From: G963662905 sp963662905
GTDB taxonomy: Bacteria > Bacteroidota > Bacteroidia > Bacteroidales > WRLA01
Reading direction: 5' to 3'
Length of the DNA: 64,000 bases
Assembly (NCBI GenBank): GCA_963662905.2
Contig: CAXXFD010000003.1
Span: 744,001 to 808,000 of the forward strand
Part shown: in pieces, positions 51,559 through 60,053 of the stretch
Numbering within the stretch: the first letter of the stretch is position 1
Layout of the letters: each line of letters opens with the position of its first letter
Program-made: the position numbers and the translations under genes
Notes under the pieces: generated by a model
Told to the model about the DNA's origin: nothing
The model's input: only the letters and a program-made list of their open reading frames with translations
The model's database searches: none

Positions 51559-51975
51559 CTTTAAAAACCATTACTATGAATAAGTTCATATATAGTATAT
51601 TAATATCGTTTTGTTTTGTTGTATCAAACAGCATGGCCCAACTCCCCATTGTAGAAACTGAATTCAACTGGCAAAAATGTACAAAAAATTGGTACTACGG
51701 GGGGCTTATAGCTGATAACAATGGATACTATCTAATTTCTGCAACAAATAAACCAGATACTTTGTCACATAATTACCATGGAGGTTCAGACATACTATTA
51801 TTACATACAGATTCACTTGGAAATATTTTATGGAAAAAATGCTTTGGCGGTTCTGAGCATGATTGGGCATGGAGCATGATCCCCTCATCAGACAGTCATA
51901 TGTTTATGATAGGCTATACACAATCCGATGACGGGGACATACAAAGCCGGCAATGGGACGGAACGCTTTTTTGGG

Positions 51976-51981
51976 TAATTA
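51976..51981 (+). repeat. ISNCY-type target-site duplication, left copy
   Basis: TAATTA here is repeated at 53823-53828. The intact A5 copy has a single TAATTA at the corresponding place, which confirms it as the target. Confidence 0.88.
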
Positions 51982-53822
51982 GTCCCTGCCAGAATACTCA
52001 TATCATTTTGTTTATCAGTAATTTACTGTTAATAACTTTGTTGAATCTTTCGTGGTATTTTCTTGTGTAGAATAGTTATTTTGCTGATATTGTATGCTTT
52101 AACTGTTTGAGATTCGTTTATTGCGCCTCAGGCATCAAAACACGGAAAGATATGAGAAAAAGATTCGAACAGCAAATTAAAATTGGCAGTACCCTGATCC
52201 AGGATGTGGCAATTCCGACAAAAAAGCGCAGCGGCGCCCTGCCCGGCCTATGTGCAGCCTTAAAAGAGATTTTTGTAACCCCAGAGTGGAATGAAAAAGT
52301 TTTCACTATCCTTGAGGACAAAATCCTTTCCCAAAACAATAAAACCGGGCGTCCCGGAATGGACCTATGGCATGTCTTTGTACTTTCCCAGGTACGCCTC
52401 TGCCAAAACATAAGCTACGATGATCTTCACTACTTGGCCAATTACGACCGGCTTGTGCGTCAAATCATGGGTGTTGAAAACGATTATGGAATGAGTAATT
52501 ATAAGTTTGGATATCAGTCTATTATAGATAATGTTGGCTTATTGGACGATGAATCGGTCAGGGAGCTCAACAGTATTATCGTTGATTTTGGCCACTACGT
52601 GTTTAAAAAAAAAGAGGAGGAAGCATTGTGCTTAAAAACCGATAGTTTTGTGGTAGAAAGCAATGTCCATTTCCCAACTGACTATAACTTGCTGTGGGAC
52701 TGTGCCCGCAAATGCCTCGATATAGTTGCCAGGCTTTATCCGGGCCAACCGCCGGCAGGGTGGCGCAAGAATAAAAATTGGAGCAAAGACCTCAAAAACA
52801 AGATGCGTGCACTGGGACGGGCAAGTGCTTCAGGAGGAAAAGGAAAAGCCGATAGGGTTCGGCAAACCGCTAAAAGCTACCTTACAAAAGCGAAAGCACT
52901 TCACGCCAAGCTCGGGAAAGAATGCGGCCGTAGCACTATTGACGACAATCCCGTTTTGACGGAACTGTTCCATTATATGGTACTGTTGCAAAAACATATA
53001 GACCTGTTGGAAAGAAGGGTGATAAAAGGAGAGGAAATCCCCCATGAAGAGAAAATGTTTTCCATTTTTGAGACCTACACCGAGTGGATAAAAAAAGGCA
53101 AAATGCGGCCTAATGTAGAACTTGGGAAAAAAGCGGCAATAACCACTGACCAATATAACCTCATTGTCGATTACCAGATTATAGAAAGCCAGTCAGACTC
53201 AGAATGTGTCCCACAGCTGGCCCAGAGAATATCCTTACGCTACAGAGGCATTGCAAGTTGGAGCTTTGATAAAGGATATTGGAAAAAAGAAAACAAAGAA
53301 CTTCTCTCGCAAAACACCCAGCGTTTGGTACTCCCAAAAAAGGGGAAATGCAACAAGCAGGAGTACGAACAGGAGCACCAGCCTTGGTTTATAAAGGCAC
53401 GCAACAGGCACAGTGCAATAGAATCAAACATTAACGAATTGGAACATAGGGGACTGGACAGGTGTCCCGACAAAGGGTATGGACATTTTAAACGTTATGT
53501 TGGCCTAGCCGTATCAGCTTACAATTTGCGCAGGATCGGAGTTGAGTTGATCCGTCTTTTTGTAGCTGACCAACACTCAGGCAAGGGATGCTTTAAGGCC
53601 GCATAATTTTAAATCATTGAAATACAGTATTTTAATTGTTTTTCAAGGATAAATTATGCCTTGTTGTTTCTAAAGGGCTGAATAAGCCGGGATAATTGCA
53701 TTATATTTCTATATATTTACTATAAATTTTAATTTTTTTTATGCAAGTAGCATCTTGCAGAACATATTTTGCTAGTTGTTTTTTGGGTGAATTTTAAAAA
53801 TCTATAGTTTTCTGGCTGGCAC
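51982..53822 (+). mobile_element. ISNCY-type insertion sequence, 1841 bp
   Basis: The ends GTCCCTGCCAGAA (51982) and, on the other strand from 53822, GTGCCAGCCAGAA match at 11 of 13 bases. One transposase gene lies inside, and a 6-bp duplication flanks the element. Comparison with A5 gives the exact borders. Confidence 0.88.
52152..53606 (+). CDS. ISNCY family transposase
   Basis: The 484-residue protein has a conserved N-terminal part (RPGMDLWHVFVLSQVRLCQN, then YDDLHYLANYDRLVRQIMG) and a catalytic region with CLKTDSFVVESNVHFPTDYN, a central Asp-containing ASWSFDKGYWKKEN and a C-terminal RNRHSAIESNINELEHRGLD, which supply DDE-like acidic residues. The Met at 52152 is used; the frame extends to 52107 but with residues unlike the family. 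The protein appears complete. Confidence 0.85.
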   Translation: MRKRFEQQIKIGSTLIQDVAIPTKKRSGALPGLCAALKEIFVTPEWNEKVFTILEDKILSQNNKTGRPGMDLWHVFVLSQVRLCQNISYDDLHYLANYDRLVRQIMGVENDYGMSNYKFGYQSIIDNVGLLDDESVRELNSIIVDFGHYVFKKKEEEALCLKTDSFVVESNVHFPTDYNLLWDCARKCLDIVARLYPGQPPAGWRKNKNWSKDLKNKMRALGRASASGGKGKADRVRQTAKSYLTKAKALHAKLGKECGRSTIDDNPVLTELFHYMVLLQKHIDLLERRVIKGEEIPHEEKMFSIFETYTEWIKKGKMRPNVELGKKAAITTDQYNLIVDYQIIESQSDSECVPQLAQRISLRYRGIASWSFDKGYWKKENKELLSQNTQRLVLPKKGKCNKQEYEQEHQPWFIKARNRHSAIESNINELEHRGLDRCPDKGYGHFKRYVGLAVSAYNLRRIGVELIRLFVADQHSGKGCFKAA

Positions 53823-55015
53823 TAATTAAGACTGATTATAATGGGGATATCATTTGGGAAAAAACTTTCGGTGTGGAACCCGGAACAGGTTTAGACCTTA
53901 GAAGTGCGCTGGCTTTGCCGGACGGGGGAATTGTTGTTTCATCGATTATACAAGGAAAAAGCGGGGATGTGAGCCAGTATTTTGGCGGCATAGACATATG
54001 GACGGTTAGGCTGAGCCCACAAGGCGAAATGCTCTGGGAAAAAACTTTCGGTAACGATGGCCAATGGGACAACCTGCAACGAATGATCCTGACCGATGAT
54101 GGAAATATACTTTGTGCCGCGGGGGCCAGCAAGGGGGGCGGAATGGTGGACTGCACATTGCCCACGCCCGAATTTTATAATGTCTGGCTTTATGAAATAG
54201 ACATGGACGGGAACATACTTTGGCAGCAATGCTATGGCGGAAGCAACAATGATTCCCCAAAAACCGTTGTTCAGTCCGGGGGTAAAATAATAGTTGGGGT
54301 TGCTACTCAATCATGGGATGGAGATATTCCTAACCAACATGGTAGTATTGATATTTGGTTATTTGAAGTTAATAACAATGGATCCATCGAATGGTCAAAC
54401 TGCCTTGGAGGATCCGATGGTGATTCTCCCCGGGAAATATTCCCTCTGGCTGATGGGGGATATATGGTAGCGGGATATACCTATTCATCTGACGGGGACG
54501 TATCTTATGAGAGAGAAAGGGGGAAAAGAAAGCTTTGGTTCGTAAAAGTTAATGAAGAAGGGATAGGGCAATGGCAGCGGGTCTTCCGTTCCCGCGCACA
54601 TTTTGACATTATGCACCCACCCTTTATTTTAAAGAAAAACGACAACACCTATGTGGTAGCCCAGGAGATTACTGCGGGCGGAATAGATGTTTGTTGCCCG
54701 GGAGCCACACCTTCTGACACAACCCCTTACATTTGGATGTTTGAAGTAGAATTTACAGATCAATTTGTATCTGTAAATGAACTGCACGGCCAAAGCCTTA
54801 ATGTAAGCCCCAACCCTGCCAAAGACTTAATGATGTTTGAGCTGCCGGCTATTGGTGAGCTATGCATTTATTCGGTTTCGGGGCGTTTGTTGCACAAAGC
54901 ACACTGCCTGGCCGGGGATTATCACTACAATTGCGGCCATTTAAGCCCGGGGGTGTATTTCTACACTTTTATGATGGACGGGGCTTTGATGCATGGGAAG
55001 GTGGTGGTGGAATAA

Positions 55016-55163
55016 CGGGGCTTCGGCTCCGCTCAGCCACCTTTAAATTGAGTATTTTTATTCAGTGCAAGCTGCTCGAGGACCTTGGATTGAGGTTGAA
55101 TACTTAAAATTAAGGTTCCTGAACGGCCTGTGGTGAGCGTAGCCGAACCAAGTCGAAGGGCCG
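55016..55163 (+). repeat. A-to-B spacer repeat, copy 4
   Basis: The usual motif order is present, ending CCGAACCAAGTCGAAGGGCCG. It lacks the GCCGAGCGG block found in copies 2 and 5. Confidence 0.8.
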
Positions 55164-55215
55164 CTTTATAAGACAAAAAACAAAGGAAATGAACGATAAC
55201 CCAAACTACAAACAA

Positions 55216-55695
55216 ATGATAGAAATGCGCCATCAGTGGGAGCTGGCAGGAATTGAGGAAACCCAATTGGATAGCCTAAGAATTGATACCCTGGCCAATA
55301 TTGCCGATACCGCACGCGGAATGGCCGGAGCTATGGCGCGTGGTTTATTGGAGTTTGCTTATGGCTATCATTTTCCCAACTGCATCGCTTGTGGCAACCA
55401 AAATAAAGACAGAAAATTAGGCAATTGGCAAACAACGGGCAAAAATCCTGCAAAAATCCAACTCAGTGTTAGCCCGAATCCGGCCAATACATGGGTTCGG
55501 TTCAAGTATGAACTAAAAAACCAGGCTGTTATAGTTGTACATAACAATTCCGGCCAGTCGGTTGCAGAAATTGCCTTGGATCCGGGCAAAAAAGAATATG
55601 TGTGGGATACCCGTGCCCTTGCATCTGGTTTGTACTATTACATAATGGAAGCAAATGGCCAAATATCATCCGGCAGTTTCATTATAAATCATTAA
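55216..55695 (+). CDS. Array protein B4: short CxxC protein with T9SS-like C-terminal domain
   Basis: The 159-residue protein starts MIEMRHQWELAGIEET. CxxC is in FPNCIACGNQNKD and the C-terminal domain matches B1 and B3. In this copy only, a base change creates a further ATG nine codons upstream (55189, MNDNPNYKQ), so a longer start is possible. No signal peptide is visible in either case. Confidence 0.6.
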   Translation: MIEMRHQWELAGIEETQLDSLRIDTLANIADTARGMAGAMARGLLEFAYGYHFPNCIACGNQNKDRKLGNWQTTGKNPAKIQLSVSPNPANTWVRFKYELKNQAVIVVHNNSGQSVAEIALDPGKKEYVWDTRALASGLYYYIMEANGQISSGSFIINH

Positions 55696-55708
55696 TTTTA
55701 TAAAAATT

Positions 55709-55742
55709 CTTAGGCATAGGGCAAATCTGTCCTATGCTTAAG
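55709..55742 (+). terminator. B-to-A junction hairpin (between B4 and A5)
   Basis: It has the same sequence and position as the hairpin at 51525-51558, 14 bp after the B4 stop and 18 bp before the A5 ATG. Confidence 0.65.
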
Positions 55743-55759
55743 CTTTAAAAACCATTACT

Positions 55760-57355
55760 ATGAATAAGTTCATATATAGTATATTAATATCGTTTTGTTT
55801 TGTTGTATCAAACAGCATGGCCCAACTCCCCATTGTAGAAACTGAATTCAACTGGCAAAAATGTACAAAAAATTGGTACTACGGGGGGCTTATAGCTGAT
55901 AACAATGGATACTATCTAATTTCTGCAACAAATAAACCAGATACTTTGTCACATAATTACCATGGAGGTTCAGACATACTATTATTACATACAGATTCAC
56001 TTGGAAATATTTTATGGAAAAAATGCTTTGGCGGTTCTGAGCATGATTGGGCATGGAGCATGATCCCCTCATCAGATGGGCATATGTTCCTCATAGGCTT
56101 TACCGAATCCGATGACGGGGACATACAAAGCCGGCAATGGGATGGAACGCTTTTTTGGGTAATTAAGACTGATTATAATGGGGATATCATTTGGGAAAAA
56201 ACTTTCGGTGTGGAACCCGGAACAGGTTTAGACCTTAGAAGTGCGCTGGCTTTGCCGGACGGGGGAATTGTTGTTTCATCGATTATACAAGGAAAAAGCG
56301 GGGATGTGAGCCAGTATTTTGGCGGCATAGACATATGGACGGTTAGGCTGAGCCCACAAGGCGAAATGCTCTGGGAAAAAACTTTCGGTAACGATGGCCA
56401 ATGGGACAACCTGCTCCGCATGATCCTGACCGATGATGGGAATATACTTTGTGCCGCAGCGGCCAGCAAGGGGGGCGGAATGGTGGACTGCACATTGCCC
56501 ACGCCCGAATTTTATAATGTTTGGCTTTATGAAATAGACATGGACGGGAACATACTTTGGCAGCAATGCTATGGTGGAAGCAACAATGATCTCCCAGAAA
56601 CCGTTGTTCAGTCAGGGGGCAAAATAATAGTAGGTGTTGGATCTAGCTCATGGGATGGAGATATTGTCAACCAGCATGGTGGCGATGATTTTTGGTTGTT
56701 TGAAATTGATAACAATGGCGCAATAGAATGGTCAAACTGCCTTGGAGGATCCGATGGTGAATGGCCTGTGGAAATATTCCCTCTGACTGATGGGGGATAT
56801 ATGGTAGCGGGATATACCTATTCATCTGACGGGGACGTATCTTATGAGAGAGAAAGGGGGAAAAGAAAGCTTTGGTTCGTAAAAGTTAATGAAGAAGGGA
56901 TAGGGCAATGGCAGCGGGTCTTCCGTTCCCGTAGTAAAAGTTTTGACATTATGTACCCGCCCTTTATTTTAAAGAAAAACGATAATACCTATGTAGTGGC
57001 ACAGGAGATTACTCAGGGGGGGGCAGATATTTGTTGCCCCGGCGCTACACCCGCTGACACAACCCCTTATATTTGGATGTTTGAAATAGAATTCACAGAT
57101 CAATTTGTCTCTGTAAATGAACTGCACGGCCAAAGCCTTAATGTAAGCCCCAACCCTGCCAAAGACTTAATGATGTTTGAGCTGCCTGCTATTGGGGAGC
57201 TGTGCATTTATTCGGTTTCGGGGCATTTGCTGCACAAAGCGCACTGCCTGGCCGGAGATTATCATTTCAATTGTGGCCATTTGAGCCCGGGGGTGTATTT
57301 CTACACTTTTATGATGGACGGGGCTTTGATGCATGGGAAGGTGGTGGTGGAATAA
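55760..57355 (+). CDS. Array protein A5: propeller-like T9SS cargo
   Basis: The 531-residue protein has signal peptide MNKFIYSILISFCFVVSNSM (cut after AQ), the start LPIVETEFNWQKC, six blade-like repeats and the T9SS type A sorting domain. The first 300 bases match A4 and the middle matches A2 and A4. A middle segment is unique (SSSWDGDIVNQHGGDDFWLF … SDGEWPVEIFPLTDGG). It is intact, and serves as the uninterrupted reference for the A4 insertion. Confidence 0.85.
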   Translation: MNKFIYSILISFCFVVSNSMAQLPIVETEFNWQKCTKNWYYGGLIADNNGYYLISATNKPDTLSHNYHGGSDILLLHTDSLGNILWKKCFGGSEHDWAWSMIPSSDGHMFLIGFTESDDGDIQSRQWDGTLFWVIKTDYNGDIIWEKTFGVEPGTGLDLRSALALPDGGIVVSSIIQGKSGDVSQYFGGIDIWTVRLSPQGEMLWEKTFGNDGQWDNLLRMILTDDGNILCAAAASKGGGMVDCTLPTPEFYNVWLYEIDMDGNILWQQCYGGSNNDLPETVVQSGGKIIVGVGSSSWDGDIVNQHGGDDFWLFEIDNNGAIEWSNCLGGSDGEWPVEIFPLTDGGYMVAGYTYSSDGDVSYERERGKRKLWFVKVNEEGIGQWQRVFRSRSKSFDIMYPPFILKKNDNTYVVAQEITQGGADICCPGATPADTTPYIWMFEIEFTDQFVSVNELHGQSLNVSPNPAKDLMMFELPAIGELCIYSVSGHLLHKAHCLAGDYHFNCGHLSPGVYFYTFMMDGALMHGKVVVE

Positions 57356-57528
57356 CGGGGCTTCGGCTCCGCTCAGCCACCTTTAAATTGAGTATTTTTA
57401 TTCAGCGCAAGCTGCTCGAGGACCTTAGATTGAGGTTAAATACTTAAAATTAAAGTTCTTGAACGGCCTGTGGTGCGATGTGCCGAGCGGAGTCGAGGTA
57501 AGCGTAGCCGAACCAAGTCGAAGGGCCG
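57356..57528 (+). repeat. A-to-B spacer repeat, copy 5
   Basis: Nearly identical to copy 2 (46216-46388), including the GTGCCGAGCGGAGTCGAGG block. This supports duplication of an A-spacer-B unit. Confidence 0.82.
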
Positions 57529-57580
57529 CTTTATAAGACAAAAAACAAAGGAAATAAACGATAACCCAAACTACAAACAA

Positions 57581-58066
57581 ATGATAGAAATGCGCCACAA
57601 TTGGGAACTTGCAGGGATTGAAGAAACCCAGTTGGACAGCCTGAGGATCGATACCCTGGCCAATATTGCCGATACAGCACGTGGAATGGCCGGAGCCATG
57701 GCGCGTGGCCTCTTGGAGTACGCCTATGGCTATCATTTTGTAAACTGCACCGAATGTGGGACCCAGAACAAAGACAGCGAAATAAAAGGCTGGAACATGC
57801 CTGATAGTAGATCTGCAAAAACACAACTTGAAGTAAGCCCCAACCCGGCCAATACATGGGTCCGGTTTAAGTATGAATTCCCTGAAAACAGTACGGCTGT
57901 TATCCGCATTTCCAATACAAATGGCCAGACCATTGCAGAATTGAACCTGCAATCCGGCATGAAGGAATATGTTTGGGATGTACGAAACATTCCATCCGGA
58001 ACTTATTACTACCATATGTATGCCAATAATCAAATTGCTTCGGGCACTTTTATTATTAATCATTAA
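57581..58066 (+). CDS. Array protein B5: short CxxC protein with T9SS-like C-terminal domain
   Basis: The 161-residue protein starts MIEMRHNWELAGIEET. CxxC is in FVNCTECGTQNKD. The C-terminal domain (LEVSPNPANTWVRFKYEFPE … PSGTYYYHMYANNQIASG) belongs to the B2 subtype. No signal peptide is visible. A longer frame from 57470 is not favoured because it translates the spacer repeat. Confidence 0.6.
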   Translation: MIEMRHNWELAGIEETQLDSLRIDTLANIADTARGMAGAMARGLLEYAYGYHFVNCTECGTQNKDSEIKGWNMPDSRSAKTQLEVSPNPANTWVRFKYEFPENSTAVIRISNTNGQTIAELNLQSGMKEYVWDVRNIPSGTYYYHMYANNQIASGTFIINH

Positions 58067-58080
58067 TTTTACAAAAATTA

Positions 58081-58105
58081 GGCACAGGGCAATATGCCCT
58101 GTGCC
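58081..58105 (+). terminator. B-to-A junction hairpin 3
   Basis: Perfect arms GGCACAGGGCA and TGCCCTGTGCC enclose ATA and are followed by CTTTTATA. It lies 14 bp after the B5 stop and 16 bp before the A6 ATG. Confidence 0.7.
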
Positions 58106-58121
58106 CTTTTATACCTGTTTT

Positions 58122-59720
58122 ATGAAAACTTATTTGTATTATTCATTAATAATTGTTTTTATATTTTTTACTTCTAAATTATCAGCACAACTTCCCATTG
58201 TAGAAACCAATTTCAACTGGCAGAATTGTACAAATGGTTATTTTAACGGAGGATTAACAGAAATTAATAATTCTTTTTATGTACTGTCGGCAACCAATGG
58301 AAAGGATACCAGTGCTGTTGGCTACCACGATGATTGGGATCTTATGCTGATTAAGACCGACTCATTCGGAAACGTTATCTGGAAAAAATGCTATGGCGGG
58401 TCTGAAATGGATTTCGCATGGAGCATGATCCCTTCATCAGACGGGCATATGTTTCTGATAGGCTTTACGGATTCTGATGACGGGGACGTTCTAAGCCGTC
58501 AATGGGATGGCTTACTAATTTGGGTGGTTAAAGTCAATTATCAAGGGGATATTATCTGGGAAAAAACCTTTGGTGTGGAAGATGGAACAGGATTTGATAT
58601 ACGGAGTGTATTGGCTTTACCAGATGGAGGAATTACTGTTTCTTCAATAATCCAGGGAAAAAGCGGGGATGTGAGCCAGTATTTTGGAGGCATTGATATT
58701 TGGACCGTAAGGCTTGGCACCCATGGGGAAATGCTCTGGGAAAAAACCTTTGGTAGTATTGGCCTGTTGGATAATTTGCTCAGTATGGCTTATACCCATG
58801 ATGGCACTATTATATGCGCAGGAGCAGCCAGTGTTGGAGAGGGAATGGTTGATTGTTCTTTACCTTCATATGAAGTTTATAATGCCTGGATATATGAAAT
58901 AGATCTACAGGGCAATATCCTATGGCAGAATTGCTACGGCGGCACAGGGAATGAACTACCTAGCAGTATAACCCAAACCGAATACGGATTTGCCATTGCA
59001 ACCAGCAGTGATTCCTGGGATGGAGACATTGTTAACCAGCACGGAAATACAGATGCCTGGATATTTGGAATTAACCCAAATGGCAATTTGCTCTGGTCAA
59101 ATTGCCTTGGCTGAAGAGGCAATGAGTTTTCCTCAGAAATATTTCCATTATCAGATGGTGGATACATGGTTGTTAGTTATACTTATTCTGTTGATGGGGA
59201 TGTATCTTCAGTTGGGGTGACACCTACGGTTAAAAAACTCTGGTTCGTAAAAGTTAATAGCCAGGGCATTGGTCAATGGCAAAGGGTTATCTATTCCCGC
59301 CGTCATTTTGAAAGGGCATACCATCCCAGTATCATTAAAATAGACGACAACACCTATGTTGTAGCCCAGGAAATAGAGGCCGGTGGGCCAGATATTTGTT
59401 GCCCCGGCGCTACACCCGCTGACACAACCCCTTACATTTGGATGTTTGAAGTAGAATTTACAGATCAATTTGTCTCTGTAAATGAACTGCACGGCCAGAG
59501 CCTTAAAGTAAGCCCCAACCCTGCCAAAGACTTAATGATGTTTGAGCTGCCTGCCATTGGGGAGCTGTGCATTTATTCGGTTTCGGGGCGTTTGTTGCAC
59601 AAAGCACACTGCCTGGCCGGGGATTATCACTACAATTGCGGCCATTTGAGCCCGGGGGTGTATTTCTACACTTTTATGACGGATGAGGCTTTGCTGCATG
59701 GGAAGGTGGTGGTGGAATAG
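58122..59720 (+). pseudogene. Array protein A6, interrupted by one in-frame TGA
   Basis: The frame from 58122 has a signal peptide (MKTYLYYSLIIVFIFFTSKL, cut after SAQ) and LPIVETNFNWQNC. It shares GKDTSAVGYHDDWDLMLIKT with A1 and its middle resembles A3. At codon 331 (59112-59114) the sequence WSNCLG is followed by TGA where other copies have a Gly codon. The same frame then continues (RGNEFSSEIFPLSDGG) through to the sorting domain at 59720, 532 codons plus the final stop in all. A single G-to-T change explains it. Sequencing error or read-through cannot be excluded. Confidence 0.85.
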
Positions 59721-60053
59721 CCTCGGCTCCGCTCGGCTGCCTTAAATTGAGTATTTTTATTCAGAGAAAGTTGCTCAGCCTCCTTATTCGTAGATTGAAT
59801 TAACCCAATGAAGTCTTTCCTAGTCCCGAAAATTTTCGGGATCAAGACGACGAGCAATTTTACAATCGCTGGGAGTGGCGATATTGAGCGTAGATCTGAT
59901 TTTGCAGCACGAAGGAACTTTGAGAGGATAGAGCAAAATCAGATAAACACTGCTAAACAATCTCCTTACGAACAAAATCCTAACCTTGTTGTTTATATAT
60001 CAATAAATTAAAGGGTTCAACCACATTATAAACAACAACAAAATTCAAAATTT
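59721..60053 (+). other. Intergenic region after the array
   Basis: It begins with a truncated spacer repeat (to about 59780). It then holds an 18-base palindrome TCCCGAAAATTTTCGGGA (59824-59841) and a 12-bp inverted repeat ATCTGATTTTGC (59894-59905) / GCAAAATCAGAT (59933-59944). The 68-codon frame at 59808 shows no protein signature. Confidence 0.55.

Larger units (their letters stand above)
51576..55015 (+). pseudogene. Array protein A4, split by an ISNCY-type element
   Basis: The N-terminal part (51576-51981) has the signal peptide, LPIVETEFNWQKC and the first blades. The rest (53829-55015) continues from KTDYNGDIIWEKTFG to the sorting domain. Joining the two with one TAATTA removed gives a continuous frame of 530 codons plus stop, so only the insertion disrupts it. 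The first 300 bases are nearly identical to A5, while a short segment (SDSHMFMIGYTQ) differs. Residual expression of the 3' part from 53873 would lack a signal peptide. Confidence 0.88.

Noticed and set aside
51576..52070. A4 N-terminal part as a separate 164-codon gene
   Set aside because: Its last 30 codons are translated from the IS end; comparison with A5 shows it is the first part of a split gene.
57425..58063. 212-codon minus-strand frame opposite B5
   Set aside because: It mirrors the B gene and recurs opposite other B copies, as expected of a shadow frame.
59808..60011. 67-codon plus-strand frame after the array
   Set aside because: It spans palindromes and repeat text and has no recognisable domain.
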